This document shows positions 17,983 through 32,045 of a stretch of 64,000 nucleotides of DNA, in pieces. Numbering within the stretch: the first letter of the stretch is position 1; each line of letters begins with the position of its first letter. This DNA comes from Stictocephala bisonia (Eukaryota > Arthropoda > Insecta > Hemiptera > Membracidae), in contig JAQJVL010001105.1 in assembly GCA_035578905.1 (NCBI GenBank), positions 1-64,000 on the forward strand. The letters run 5' to 3'. The notes under the pieces are model-generated. The model had not been told where the DNA came from and did not search any database. It worked only from the letters and a program-made list of their open reading frames with translations. Made by a program: the position numbers and the translations under genes.

Positions 17983-19036
17983 AAGTTAAAAAATATAATA
18001 AATATAACCTCATAAAATAACTTATTTACTATCCAGTGGGGTAAGCTTTGACTGAGATAATTTAGTGGATAGTCATCGAACTTGTAGGGAAGCTTTGCCT
18101 ACTACCTTGAAATTGATGAATTCGGTCTTCGGGCTAACAAGACATTACATCCCTTGAATTGTAATCGTACTTCATCGACCTAGTGAAAATTATTATAACA
18201 GAAACGGCCTTCACTTATCTAACGACAACATGGTTAGGCCGTACAAAACCCCTGTATGAATTATTAAATACAATATGAGAACAATAGGATGAAGAGTAAC
18301 AAATGATTCAAAGCATTCTGTAACAGTAATTTATAAGCTTTTAAACAACCGGCTTATATGTCATTAGATACGTAAATATTTTCATAAATAATAGACATTT
18401 TATAAAACTAAAACTGAGTACTGTACGAACTATAAGCTCACTGTCGGCTCAGAAATGATGTGCACCCGAGTGTGAAGTTTGTTTTCTAAGAAACTAATAT
18501 GTCTATGAAAACTTCAAATATATGCTTTTTTCTTCGTTTTATTGTGAGTTATGACATACGAATTTTTAAATGTTTCCACAATTTTTAGTAATTTTTATTA
18601 TATTTCGAACGAAAAGCACCAAATTTCCAACTAGTTTTCTCTTTACATAACATTTAAACCAAATCACTAAAAAGGCCATAAATATATCACATGATTACTT
18701 TAATAAGTGGATGATGGAAATATTTTTTATAAGTTTAAAAATTTTATAAATTAATCTTTAAAAAAATGTTTATCACCTACCTCAAATACAGTTTTTTTTT
18801 TTATAGAGGTCGTAAAATATATTAATTGGTCTAGTTTAAATCCTTTTTACATTTATAATTACGATATATTATTTTTATATGTGAAAGTATTTGTATTGCT
18901 TTTATACTGATTTAAATATATTTATATTCGACCTATTAGATATATTTGATAATTATGTAAATCGATTTTAACAGTACAAGTAAACGTCACACAACATAAA
19001 TTTATTACAATATAAGCAAAAAATGCACGAATATTA

Positions 19037-19079
19037 TTGTGATCGATTTCGGTGAACCACGCTCACCTTCCTCAGACCA
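19037..19079 (-). ncRNA. Hammerhead-ribozyme-like motif (PLE-B copy a, left arm)
   Basis: On the - strand: CTGAGGA (19069-19075), a stem II of GGTGA/TCACC, GAAA (19047-19050), then TCGA and TC. This fits the CUGANGA-stem II-GAAA-UH core of a minimal type I hammerhead. Stem I is weakened here (TTGT instead of TGGT). Confidence 0.6.
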
Positions 19080-19135
19080 GAAGGATTCACAAAAGAATGG
19101 AAAAAAAACATTTTCCATTCCTTTGTGATTCCCTC

Positions 19136-19178
19136 TGGTCTGAGGAATGTGAGCGTGGTTCACCGAAATCGATCACCA
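19136..19178 (+). ncRNA. Hammerhead-ribozyme-like motif (PLE-B copy a, right arm)
   Basis: Stem I TGGT (19136-19139) pairs with ACCA (19175-19178). CTGAGGA is at 19140-19146, stem II GTGA/TCAC is shortened by a substitution, GAAA is at 19165-19168, and TCGATC follows at 19169-19174. Confidence 0.6.
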
Positions 19179-19321
19179 TAATATTTGTGCATTTTGTACT
19201 TGTATTGTAATATATTTGTGCAATTTGTGCTTATATTGTAATACATTTGTGTTGTGTGACGTTTACTTGTACTGTATATGTACTAACACGTATTATGCTA
19301 ATTAAAAACTATCGATTTTAA

Positions 19322-21060
19322 ATCAGTGTTTTTATTTATATATATGAAAGTAATGTATTCTAATTATGCATGTCATAATGATGGCAGCAAGACCAAATAA
19401 ATAAATCTACGTCCTCTAGAAGCAAAAGGAAACGATGTTGAGGGAATTGATAAATTTGTATTTTTCAGAAAATTAAAATTGTAAAATATTTATTTTATAT
19501 ATTTTATAGTGAACTTATAGAAAACATTCGTATAAACCAGGTATTAGAATGCAAATGCGATACATTGATGTATTTATTAGTGATAACGGTGTAAATTTGA
19601 TGTATAGTGAAAACTAATTGAAATTCAGATATTTATTTTGTTCTAAATCGGACAAAAATACTCTAAACTTATATTACAATTTTTAAATTCATAAGTAACA
19701 TAGCAAAACCAAACAATAAAAACAGCCTATTATTTGTGTTGTCATAGGCTTCTTAGTGTCTTATCAAACAACCTTCAAACTCGGGTGTACATAATTTCTG
19801 CACCGATAGCAAGTTAAAAAAATGCCTTACATTGAAAAAAAGGATTACTCAATATGAATTCAGAGATAGCATCATAAACGTTGAAAACTGAAATATCTAG
19901 TCTATTGTAATATTTATGTATTTCAAAACATGCAATTGATGTCAGCACCTTTGTCTTTATCTCGGATACTATTCATAATACAATAGTATATCAAATAAGT
20001 TTTCAATCATACAGGTACTAAGTTTCTAACTTCATTACATAGCATTGTTCTATAGTGACACATACCTAGCATTGTAATTAGACAGGTGTTAATACAATTA
20101 GTTTCAATTGAAATGATATATTGAAAGAAGAATTTGCCAATATTTCACGTAGTTTAGTTAATTCTAGACTACTAAATTGTGTTTCGACAGGATGACCAAA
20201 CACATCCATTACCTCTGTTACACAGGTCATGTCAAAGGTATATTAGTGGTATTTCAATAACAGTATGGCACAAGGGATTGTGTATTATAACATGATTTGT
20301 ATTTATTTAAAAGTTTTTCTATATGACCTAAATGCAACGGTTATTATTTGTGTGGATTAGCGTCAAATAATTTTTGTTAAAAAAAAAGTATTAATGACTT
20401 GTTCGTAAAATATAACTCTCATTTATTGTTGTAATGAAAATATGACGTATTTTTCACAGTGGAAGAAATCAAAACATTATGAGTGTAGTTTTTGACTCTA
20501 AAGAAATTAAAAATTTAGTTAAGTTTTTGGAAACATGTATTAAATTATCTTTGGTATTAGAAATAAGTACAGCATATTCAAAAATCCTTTTTGAAACAAA
20601 ATAGAAGTTAATCCAAATTATAGCCAACACCCAAGAGACTTGATCACAATATAACCTGAACTTTTTGAAAGAAATACCTATAAATCTTTAAAATAATAAA
20701 ACAGAGCGTTAAATAAGTTATATAGTTCAGACATGAATATAGATAATGGAAGAAGGATGGATACTGGTATCATCGCTAATTCAAAAACAACCAAAGATAT
20801 GAGAAAGACTTAAGGCTTTGAGCAAATATATGTGTGAAGCATGATATGAATCGTGTACTTTCCCAGATTATAAGTATATAAATGGAGAAGGGTCATAGAA
20901 CTATGAACGAGGTATTAAGATAGCGGATTTAAAGTTTATGGATTCTTTTTTGATTATTCTGTATAATATGAAATTAATATATTTAGTCGGTACCAACCAT
21001 TTATTTTGCATATAAGTATTATATAAGTCAAATAATAAACATTGATGGTTTGTTATTTTA
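19322..21060. other. Gene-free AT-rich DNA
   Basis: No coding region, RNA gene or mobile element could be supported. Confidence 0.5.
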
Positions 21061-21513
21061 AATAATCAGTGTAAACAATCAGCATGTGTGGAAAGCACCA
21101 AATAACCAGTGTAATCAATCTGCATGTGTGAAAAGCACTAAATAACCAGTGTAAACAATCTGCATGTGTGGAAAGCACTACATAATCAGTGTCAACAATC
21201 TGCATGTGTGGAAAGCACTAAATAATCAGTGTCAACAATCTGCATGTGTGGAAAGCACTACATAATCAGTGTCAACAATATGCATGTGTGGAAAGCACTA
21301 CATAATCAGTGTCAACAATCTGCATGTGTGGAAAGCACTAAATAATCAGTGTCAACAATCTGCATGTGTGGAAATCACTACATAATCAGTGTTAACAATG
21401 TGCATGTGTGGAAAGCACTAAATAAACAGTGTCAACAATGTGCATGTGTGGAAAGCACTAAATAATCAGTGTCAACAATGTGCATGTGTGGAAAGCACTA
21501 AATAGTCAGTGTC
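21061..21513. repeat. 40-bp tandem repeat array (about 11 units)
   Basis: Eleven-plus head-to-tail 40-bp units of 'aataatcagtgtcaacaatc' followed by 'tgcatgtgtggaaagcacta'. Units are contiguous with no unique spacers, so this is a minisatellite and not a CRISPR-like array. Variation (aaataa or cataat at the join; atc or atg before 'tgcatg') is scattered. Confidence 0.95.
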
Positions 21514-23059
21514 ATTATTCTGAACTGTTTTATTCTGAAGACATACCAAAAGCTAATATATATTTATACATAATATACCTCAATTCATTTTAAACTCGAG
21601 TAATAACCATGCCATCATGATAAGTTAATAAAAATCACTAAAACAATTATTATATTGATAAACCTCAATAAAACTCTTTCAATTAAATTTGAAGTGTATG
21701 AACATTATTTTGTACCTAAAGAGCTATATGAGTTTCAGCACGCTATTTGGGGCCAGCAGATATTTATTCATTATTACTAACATGACCGAACGTGTAATAA
21801 ATGAGTTTGATGGGCAGGGCATGTAATAATGCCCACTGGAGTATTACCGATGATGTTCATTACAGTTTATGCACATGAGCTTTGTACTATCAATATTTGT
21901 GCTGGGTGGGATAATAGTATTTAAGATAATTATGTTGTTTCATTAAAATTTCAATATAATGTATTTATACTCTATATATGGCACTATTTTATAGTGCTAT
22001 AAATGTTGCATCTTAAGTAATATCATTTTATTTTTAAAGTTAAAAGTATAAAGTTGCCAATTACGTTCGTATTTTTATATTATTTAATTTTTTATAAAAT
22101 TTAAAAAATGTTTATTCCTGAAAGGAAACTATTGTTTATAGAACCATTTTTTTTTATTTAAGACCTGTACGTGTAATTTTAAAAGCAACTTATCGGTACC
22201 ATGACCGATTTTACCATTATTATTTTTCTTTTTTACATCTATCGTCAGGTTGCATGGACTTGTACGATTGAAGTGCAGATTAGTCAAATTCAAATACACT
22301 ACAGTTAGGGATTTGAACTCTGGAAATTGCACTCCGTGTCAATTAATCAGCCCGAAATTAAACAATGTATTCATTTTTTACCTCATCTGGCATCACCGTT
22401 AACGTTATTAGACATAAACCACATTTTATCATAGATAAATGATGTGAGATTCACCACAAACCACCACATAACTCATTTAACCACGTTTGATAACCACGAG
22501 AGTTGTTAGTCATAGACCACATCTGTTTTAGAGGTAATACGATATGAGATCCACCACAACCACCGTATTACTTATCATCGTTTACTTTCTTCAGTACCAC
22601 TACAAGAAATATTAGTAATGGATGACAATCAAATTATTTTAATGGTTTGATCACTTTTGAAAATGTTTGGTTTGGGATGAGTTTTACCTCTAAACTTTTC
22701 CTAAGTCTTGACAGAACATTTAACAAAAAAATAACAATTTGGTACGTAAAAATATAAGTATTCACAAATTATTCATTAATGAAAACTCTAGTTAATCTTA
22801 GTCTACGGTGGTCATAAGGTGTGCTAATAACCTCTGGAATTTTACACACTGGTTCTATTTCTGAAGGAGTGGGAGTAATGATTCTATTTTAAGATTACAA
22901 CAATTGAAAGTGAATTTCATCCTCATCATAAAAAGCTTAATACTTTCCAGAAATAATTATGAAATATTTGTCTCCAGGATTGAAAAGATGTATAGGTAAA
23001 AATTATATTTATTCAATGAATATACTAACAACTACAACACTTCGTGTACGTGGATAAAT
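21514..23059. other. Gene-free DNA with a diverged two-copy repeat
   Basis: No gene. At about 22400-22590 two diverged direct units of about 105 bp share 'accaca', then 'atgagat-caccacaa' and 'ccacgt' or 'ccaccgt'. The rest is unremarkable AT-rich sequence. Confidence 0.5.
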
Positions 23060-23270
23060 TGGTTAACGGCAACAGACGTATATGTGTGGGTACCCATTTT
23101 TTATAAGTACCCACCCGGGTAGGCCAACAACACTTTACGTATATGGTAGGGTAAGTGGGTGAACACTAGTTTAATGTATGGGTGGATTTTGGGTCCATAC
23201 TACTGTACGCTTGTTTGAATAATATGCTAAATACCACTGTACGTGAATGGTGGGCTGGATGGGAAAACTC
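23060..23270 (+). repeat. Decayed copies of the 'accactgtacg...gggtggg' repeat
   Basis: The stretch contains diverged units such as 'actactgtacg' and 'taccactgtacgtgaatgg' together with GGGT runs, in the same order as the 36-bp minisatellite at 11560-11667. Confidence 0.5.
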
Positions 23271-23699
23271 TTAATGTTTCCTAGTTTTAATCCAACAACG
23301 TGGGAAAACTACCAATATGAACATGTTTTGGCCCTACATGAGTAGTTAGTTAAAAAGGTACACTGAACACTCGCAAAAACCTTTTTACACTAAAGGAATT
23401 TCTTTGAAGACCATAGAAGTAAGTCGGTTTTAATCTATTAAATGTTAGAAACAAATATTTCATCGAGATTTTAGACACAAACTGCGGATATATTTGTGGG
23501 TATTTTTAAAAGGATAGCAATAACTTGCAATCGTATTTGATAGTTAATCAACTAATAGCATGACATGCCATCTAAGGAATGCCAGACAAACAATTAACTA
23601 AAGGAGTCCACAATTTGCTGAACATGCGTTCCTGTGATTCCAACATGTCTGAAATTTAAAGCATATGTAATTATTTACTAAACATTAATCATTCTAATT

Positions 23700-24430
23700 G
23701 CCCTTCTGAAATTTATGTAAAGCCAATGAGCTTGAATCAGTGCTGATGTTTACTCTTTGTAAATGAAGGCTTGATACGTCCCTCGTAGTATTGTAATGGA
23801 AGTGTTCAGTCAACCTGTCAGAACACATGGCATACATGAATAACACAAAGTACCAGATCGTTTGTACCTCATTTCCAGTAAAGTCGATGAACTCAATTCA
23901 ATGCTGATGTTTACTCTATGTAAATGAAGGCCTGATACGTCTCTCGTGGTATTGTAATGGAAGTGTTCAGTCAACCTGTCAGAACACATGGCAGACATAA
24001 ATAACACAAAGTACCAGAACGTTTGTACCCCATTCCAGTAAAGTCGATGAACTCAATTCAATGCTGATGTTTACTCTATGTAAATGAAGGCCTGATATGT
24101 TCCTCGTGGTATTGTAATTGATGTGTTCAGTCAACCAGTCAGAACACATCGCAGACATAATTAACACAAAGTACCAGACCATTTGTTCCTCATTTTCAGT
24201 AAAGTCGATGAAATTGATTCAATGCTGATGTTTACTCTATGTAAATGAAGGCTTGATACGTTTCTCGTGGTATTGTAATGGAAGTGTTTAGTCAACCTGT
24301 CAGAACACATGACAAGACATAAAATAACAAAAATAACCTGAACGTTTGTACTTCATTTTCAGTAAAGCTAATGATATTGAAACCATGCAGATGTTCCTCT
24401 ATGCAAATGAAGGCCTCATATAATTCAATA
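23700..24430. repeat. 160-bp tandem repeat array (about 4.5 units)
   Basis: The landmark 'tgctgatgtttactct' occurs at 23741, 23902, 24062 and 24223, giving periods of 160-161 bp, and a decayed fifth unit starts near 24384. Each unit contains 'gtgttcagtcaacc' and 'cagaacacat'. Short - strand frames within it are repeat artefacts. Confidence 0.9.
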
Positions 24431-26059
24431 ATTCTCTAGTGAGTGTAATATTTATGATAACTATACTGTCAAAATACTTCTATAATAGCCCGATAAAAAC
24501 TTCTACTGAAATATAAAATATGAACAAGCCGATGATACACAAACACGTTTGTAGGAGACTCATACCTTACACTAGAACTTTGGTGTTGCCATAAGACTTA
24601 ATGGGCGTTATTTTCTTACCCAAACGGAAAAGTTAAACAACAGCACATAACTGTTAATGATAATAAGTATGTTTTGATTCTTGTATTAATACAAGAATGT
24701 TTTATTTTTTTAAATTTATATAATTGTACATTTTATGTATGTATATTTTATATTTTTAATTATTTCATTTTTTTATTTATATTGTATCATATTTTTTCAA
24801 ATAAATAATATGCAAAAAGATTTTGTTTGTAAATATGGTTACTTTTTTACCGAAAGGCTTTACTAAATAAAAAAGTTGTATTCGCTGAAGTGCTTGGTGC
24901 ATTTATACAATTAAATTATAAATCCATAAAGAAAGAAATTAAAGATTGAAATAATAAACAGTAACCTAATCGATAAATTTTATCTGAGGTTTAAAAATTT
25001 ACCTACAAGTTTGCCTAAATCCAAGCTAACACTACAAAAAATACAAAATTTCTCTCTTTATCTATTCAAATTTAATATATTTCAGTAATTACTATTATAA
25101 AACTCTGATTCACAAAAAAATCAACATGCATCCTACTGGTTGATTGAAATTCTGAATAAAACATTGTATCAAAAAAAATATAAATATAATTTGCTATATA
25201 ATACATTAATGTATACAGACAATTAAGATAATAGTAATAATTTATTAATTGTATGATAATATCATATACTATTTTAGCATATAGATTTCATTACTTTATA
25301 ATTGTCCAGTTATTATTTGATAAAACTCTAATAAATATATAATTACCTTGTTTCCAACGACTACGATTCAACAATTTAGAGTTAATAAACAATGTAACAT
25401 GGAAAAAATGTTTTCTAATGGCTATTTTATCTGCTCCATTAGAGCGTTTAGATTAAAAAGGTATTGGCAGAGGATATCTAAAGCAATATCGATGCCGCTG
25501 TCAAAACCACAAACTTGACTTTGGCCGGTGCACTTTGCCTCTTCAACACAGACAGACTTGTATCCAATAGTCATACATCAAACCAAACGGATTTTGATTT
25601 ACGTACTTTTCATTCAATAAAATACATATTGAATCAAAACTCCTCTAATCATAGTCTATAGTAATAATTAAGGTATTAATATATACATATATATTTTAAC
25701 TATCAAAACATTATTGTATTTGTATAAAACATATAAGCCTAACTGATTCCATGATCATGGGAGCTAAACACCATAAATTGGCCCAATTTTTGTGAGTTTT
25801 AATATTACTAAAATACTATTTACTATTTATTATCGTTACTGTTGAGAAGTTTGCCAAATGTAAAGTCAGTTTGTCAAAACGTCCTTGACATATTAGATTG
25901 TTTGTAAAAAACACAAATAGACAGATATGTGGGAGACAATACATATGTATTATTTTTTCTGTATCGTTAATTTTGTACAAACTTTATTTAACATATTTAC
26001 AGACAGGATTACTATTTATGACACTTTTTTATGGTTTAAATATTTGTAAAATAAATACA
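24431..26059. other. Gene-free AT-rich DNA
   Basis: No gene or element recognised; very AT-rich. Confidence 0.5.
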
Positions 26060-26205
26060 CATTTCCTTGGGAATTCATCTGGTGGTTTATCAAAATCGAT
26101 CACCATCATGTAGTTATATTTTGTAATTAGACTGTACTGCATTTTTGTCGTGTGACATTCACTTGCTTAGATGTCTGCTAACACGTAATTTTCTGACTAA
26201 TAAAC
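26060..26205 (+). mobile_element. Old, decayed PLE-B 3' end
   Basis: It matches the family-B tail in order: 'gaattcatctgg', a truncated hammerhead region ending 'aaaatcgatcaccat', 'gtcgtgtgac', and 'ctgctaacacgtaatt'. The CTGAGGA-stem II part is deleted. The divergence suggests an older insertion than the palindromic copies. Confidence 0.55.
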
Positions 26206-29200
26206 TATATATAAACTATAAATACATAAGTTATTTCATAGATAATTTTTTTCAAACAAATGTATTTTATCTTAGATCATATGCTTTAGTGGCCAGTGAT
26301 ATGACTAGTCTCAATTCTACAAATGAGCTATTTTTGTAGCATCTCCTTACTGCAGAAGACATTTATAGTATTTATTATATCATTAATTGTTTAGCCCTAG
26401 TTGTAACGTGGTATTAATAGGTGAAGCTTATGTCATTACAAAATACATTTATTGGCATTTAATCATTTAAAGTTATTGATTCTTTGATAATAGCACTTTA
26501 TGGTGCAATAAAGACAAATATAATGCCACAAACATATCAAAGTATATGTTTTTATTTAAATTATGTATTCATGAAAATCTAAATTAATGATATATACCTA
26601 AAAAATTTTTTATTTTGTGTTGACAACTTTATTGTGGTAATATCTTATAATATCTTATAAATGAGCATTTGTAATCAGTCATTAAAATAGACAGGTAGTC
26701 AAACTTTGAGTTAGAAGAACTATTGCATTTTTGGTTAGTAGTTTAATAATTGGGAAATTAAATAAAACACAAACAGTTAACTTGTCAATCATTACTTCAT
26801 TTATTAAGATAACGTCATAAAGTTCCACCATCAACAAAGACCCAAACTGAAAAAAAGAATCACCTTTCGTACGAATCTACAGTCAAAGAGTGGAAAAATG
26901 TTTTCACATGTAATTTGATGACAGAACTATGTGGAAGGAAATGATTTTAATTTGTATTTATTTGTTTTTTTAACTATACTAAATCTTTAATCCATGTTTT
27001 CTAAAAACTAAAGTAACTTAACATAAAAATATACGATTTGTATTTTTTATGATTTATAAATATAATAAAAGTATTTTATTTTTACCATCTGATTAATCAT
27101 ACCACAATATTGTTGTAAATAATAGACAAAACCTTTTAGGGAGACTATTTTTATTAGTTTTTGATACATTATTAAAATAGTTGTACGTAATTTTGAACGG
27201 TTAGTACAGTCCACAAGCAAGGAAGGTTGAGCTATCTCTTTGACTAATATAAAAGTAATAATAAATTAGTACGGTTTTTTAATTGAATAGAAATGTATGT
27301 TTCTATGTATGATATCCCTTAATTTTCAAATTAATATATATTTTCAACACTATATCTTAGTACTTACACACTTTAGGATACATAAGTGTATAATAGTGTA
27401 TTTACGGTTACATTGTATTTATTTATTTTTAATATATTAAGTAAAAAACTTTAATAAATAATAAAATGAAAAATCATAGATATTATTTTGATCTGTTGTG
27501 GTTAAATAATTCATTTATATGCACTTTGCCTACTTTAAACCACCTTTCAATGTTGAATGAAATTTATATGTCTACTTAAATTCATTTGTCAGGAATAAAA
27601 AAGATATGATTTTATTGTTAGGCTAATAATAATATTATGCTGAATCTGAAAGTTTTTTTTGTTAATTTCTGATTATTTAAATATAAATTGTTCAGTAATA
27701 TAGGAAATTTTAACTAACTGAAGCCACGTCAAGAAAATAACACTTATAACAAAAATATGCACTATAAATAGTACATTATATTCACTTCACTAAACACTGA
27801 AACTCTCTAATTGCCACTTCAGTTTAAAATCCCCTAAATCGTTTCTTAGGTATTTTTGAGTAAATATATAGCTGGTTTAGGCATTAAAGTATCCAGTAAT
27901 GTTTTGTTTTAGTAGTTTTCGATGCATTAACAAATCAAGTCATAATTAAATTTCATAGTGTATAAAACGTTAGCTGATTATAGCATATTAAAAGATTATA
28001 TCGTCTATGCAAGTTATTGTTATGCCATTTTTTTTTAGTAAATTATTCTTTATTTGGTAAGTATGCCTGTAAACGTACCTCTTTTCTAGTACAACTTCTT
28101 TTAATGAAACGTTTTCTGAAAAGAAAAAATATAATATATTCGAGTATATTACAATTCCTGATTTATTTGATTTTTTCTATGAAAACGAAATCGTTGTATA
28201 ATATTTTTTAATTGGTAATAAAAGATAATTTACCTTAAATTTCTCTTTAATCTCTCAATCTCTTTTTATCATTTTTTAACACTAACAGAAACGTATGTAC
28301 GAGCAATTAGAGTAACTCCAAATAGAGTAGTTTTACGTGAACACGTACATGTGAGTAAATTTAGTTTACAAAATTATTTCTAAAAAAATATTTGCAGCCC
28401 TGAGCTCTTAAAGTAAGTGCTCTGCGCATAAAATACACATTAGGGATGCATCAGCTGGGGTTTGATGGAAAGTATATCCAAAACACGCTCACTTACTTTC
28501 TATAATACATTAAAAAATCTTCATTAACAAAATAAGCTTTAACATACATTAGAGGTTTAATACATACATTTAGAAATAATGTAATAAAACGGATACTGAT
28601 TGTGTTGACCTTCCACTATGCTTCGTGAAATAAATCATAAAATATCTCTCCATTAAAATGTCCATTACATTGTGATAATGAACATTTTAATTAATGTAAT
28701 TAATAATGTAAATGATTTTGGTAATGTATCAGGAAAGCATTGATGTATTATTACATTTTATGACAATCAAAACCTAGACTTATTGCTTTAGATATATTAC
28801 ATAGTGTTTAAATAAAAAAACTCTACAGGTATACAAATGTCAATTCTTTTTGGTCAATCAATCTACAATTTGGTTTATCATTTTTATAGTCTGAAAAAAC
28901 AATCAATGTGATTTTTAAGTAATAATAAAATATATCTAGATAATGATACACAACTCCTATCGGTAACGAATTTACTTATATTTCTGGTTTGGTTTCGGAA
29001 GGATCTCTGTATATTCAATAAATAGGTTAAAAAATAAAATGTATCGTATATTAAAGGAATATGGAGAATATTATAATGTGGACAGGGGTAGAATGCTAGT
29101 TATCTTCATTGTTTAATATGAACAAAAAAGAACTAACAGTTTTGAGAAGTGTGATATTATGTTCATGGAGTGGAAAGATACGACAGCCGTTATAGGTTTT

Positions 29201-29510
29201 CGATTCTAATGTCTTCCAGACACTTTGTAGTTTCCACTAGATCAACTTATATACGTTCAATGATATTATAACCATTTCCAAAATAATACTAGTTTATTAC
29301 GGTATATTTTGCGCACTATAAAAATCAATTGTTTAATTTTGTTCAACATCATAGAAAATAATTTATCATGTAAAATATATCCTAGCAGTGTCTTCCTTAA
29401 CAAATCACGTTAAAATTTAAATTAAAAAAATGTATCAGATTAGTTGTGTGAAAAAGCCAAATGCTCAATTGTCGAAAATGTATATATTGTTTTACTTATG
29501 TAACTAACAG
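26206..29510. other. Gene-free AT-rich DNA
   Basis: No coding region or element supported. Short frames (such as 28017-28211) lack any signature. Confidence 0.5.
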
Positions 29511-29774
29511 ATGACAGGGTAGTATGTTAGTAGTGCAATATACACAAGGAGAGCGGGCAACTGCCATCTGACAACTGTTGATTTGTTAGTTCCGCTATTT
29601 AGTTGCGCATGGTAGCCCAGTCGTACTGAATCGGTCAGCTGCTGATATGTCAGTTCCACCAATAGATTATGCAGGGAGTCAGAGTCAGGATCGTCTGTTC
29701 GGTGAATAGACGCATCCGCTAAAGACGATATGGAATGGCAAGGAGGTCACGGTGCGTAGTACGCAAAGGGTTCA

Positions 29775-32045
29775 GGACTCGGCAAAGGTAAAACTTATAG
29801 CTGGTAGGCAACCTGAAAGGGCGAGCTGAATCAGAAGAGACAAAAACAGTGGGATGGATAACTATGGAGGGTTGTTTATATGAGTTATTAAAGTGTCAGA
29901 GGATTGGGTTCTAAGTGGACTGGGCAAAGGTAAGACTCCAAGCAGATAGGCAACCTGAAAGGTTGAGCTGAATCAGAAGAGACAAGAACAGTGGGATGGA
30001 TAACTATGGAGGGTTGTTTATATGAGTTATTAGAGTGTCAGAGGATTGGGTTCTAAGTGGACTGGGCAAAGGTAAGACTCCAAGCAGATAGGGAACCTGA
30101 AAGGACGAGCTGAATCAGAAGAGAAAAGAACAGTGGGATGGATAACTATGGAGGGTTGTTTATATGAGTTATTAAAGTGTCAGAGGATTGGGTTCTAAGT
30201 GGACTGGGCAAAGGTAAGACTCCAAGCAGATAGGCAACCTGAAAGGTCGAGCTGAATCAGAAGAAACAAGAACAGTGGGATGGATAACTATGGAGGGTTG
30301 TTTATATGAGTTATTAAAGTGTCAGAGGATTGGGTTCTATGTGGACTGGGCAAAGGTAAGACTCCAAGCAGATAGGCAACCTGAAAGGTCGAGCTGAATC
30401 AGAAGAGACAAGAACAGTGGGATGGATAACTATGGAGGGTTGTTTATATGAGTTATTAAAGTGCCAGAGGATTGGTTTCTAAGTGGACTGGGCAAAGGTA
30501 AGACTCCAAGCAGATAGGCAACCTGAAAGGTCGAGCTGAATCAGAAGAGACAAGAACAGTGGGATGGATAACTATGGAGGGTTGTTTATATGAGTTATTA
30601 AAGTGTCAGAGGATTGGGTTCTATGTGGACTGGGCAAAGGTAAGACTCCAAGCAGATAGGCAACCTGAAAGGTCGAGCTGAATCAGAAGAGACAAGAACA
30701 GTGGGATGGATAACTATGGAGGGTTGTTTATATGAGTTATTAAAGTGTCAGAGGATTGGGTTGTAAGTGGACTGGGCAAAGGTAAGACTCCAAGCAGATA
30801 GGGAACCTGAAAGGGTGAGCTGAATCAGAAGAGAAAAGAACAGTGGGATGGATAACTATGGAGGGTTGTTTATATGAGTTATTAAAGTGTCAGAGGATTG
30901 GGTTCTAAGTGGACTGGGCAAAGGTGAGACTCCAAGCAGGTAGGCAACCTGAAAGGGCGAGCTGAATCAGAAGAGACAAGAACAGTGGGATGGATAACTA
31001 TGGAGGGTTGTTTATATGAGTTATTAAATTGTCAGAGGATTGGGTTCTATGTGGACTGGGCAAAGGTAAGACTCCAAGCAGATAGGCAATCTGAAAGGTC
31101 GAGCTGAATCAGAAGAGACAAGAACAGTGGGATGGATAACTATGGAGGGTTGTTTATATGAGTTATTAAAGTGTCAGAGGATTGGGTTGTAAGTGGACTG
31201 GGCAAAGGTAAGACTCCAAGCAGATAGGGAACCTGAAAGGGTGAGCTGAATCAGAAGAGACAAGAACAGTGGGATGGATAACTATGGAGGGTTGTTTATA
31301 TGAGTTATTAAATTGTCAGAGGATTGGGTTCTATGTGGACTGGGCAAAGGTAAGACTCCAAGCAGATAGGCAATCTGAAAGGTCGAGCTGAATCAGAAGA
31401 GACAAGAACAGTGGGATGGATAACTATGGAGGGTTGTTTATATGAGTTATTAAAGTGTCAGAGGATTGGGTTGTAAGTGGACTGGGCAAAGGTAAGACTC
31501 CAAGCAGATAGGGAACCTGAAAGGGTGAGCTGAATCAGAAGAGAAAAGAACAGTGGGATGGATAACTATGGAGGGTTGTTTATATGAGTTATTAAAGTGT
31601 CAGAGGATTGGGTTCTAAGTGGACTGGGCAAAGGTGAGACTCCAAGCAGGTAGGCAACCTGAAAGGGCGAGCTGAATCAGAAGAGAAAAGAACAGTGGGA
31701 TAGATAACTATGGAGGGTTGTTTATATGAGTTATTAAAGTGTCAGAGGATTGGGTTCTAAGTGGACTGGGCAAAGGTAAGACTCCAAGCAGATAGGGAAC
31801 CTGAAAGGGCGAGCTGAATCAGAAGAGAAAAGAACAGTGGGATGAATAACTATGGAGGGTTGTTTATATGAGTTATTAAAGTGTCAGAGGATTGGGTTCT
31901 AAGTGGACTGGGCAAAGGTAAGACTCCAAGCCGATAGGGAACCTGAAAGGGCGAGCTGAATCAGAAGAGAAAAGAACACTGGGATGGATAATTATGGAGG
32001 GTTATTTTTGATTTTTTAAAGTGGCCGAGGATTGGGTTCTGAGTG
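29775..32045. repeat. 142-bp satellite array (about 16 units)
   Basis: Units of exactly 142 bp, each starting for convenience at 'gggatggataac' (29851, 29993, 30135, 30277 and so on to 31981). The first and last units are diverged; internal units differ at only a few diagnostic sites (ttctaag/ttctatg/ttgtaag, gagaaaag/gagacaag, ggtcgag/gggtgag/gggcgag). The + strand is strongly purine-biased: the unit at 29993 has about 47 G against 15 C. Flanks at 29515-29770 and 32046-32330 share this G-rich composition but not the period. Confidence 0.95.

Larger units (their letters stand above)
18972..19310. mobile_element. Palindromic Penelope-like element, family B, copy a
   Basis: Two inverted 3'-end fragments of one PLE family meet head to head at about 19105-19110. 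The left arm (- orientation) is 18972-19104 and the right arm (+ orientation) 19111-19310. The right arm carries a tail of about 35 bp that the left lacks. The whole unit is flanked by a perfect 11-bp direct repeat, ATCGATTTTAA (18961-18971 and 19311-19321), taken as the target-site duplication. Neither arm reaches coding sequence. Family assignment rests on identity to copies b and c, which encode GIY-YIG remnants. Confidence 0.85.

Noticed and set aside
21061..21513. Possible CRISPR-like array with 40-bp periodicity
   Set aside because: The units are contiguous with no variable spacers, and the context is clearly eukaryotic. It is an ordinary minisatellite.
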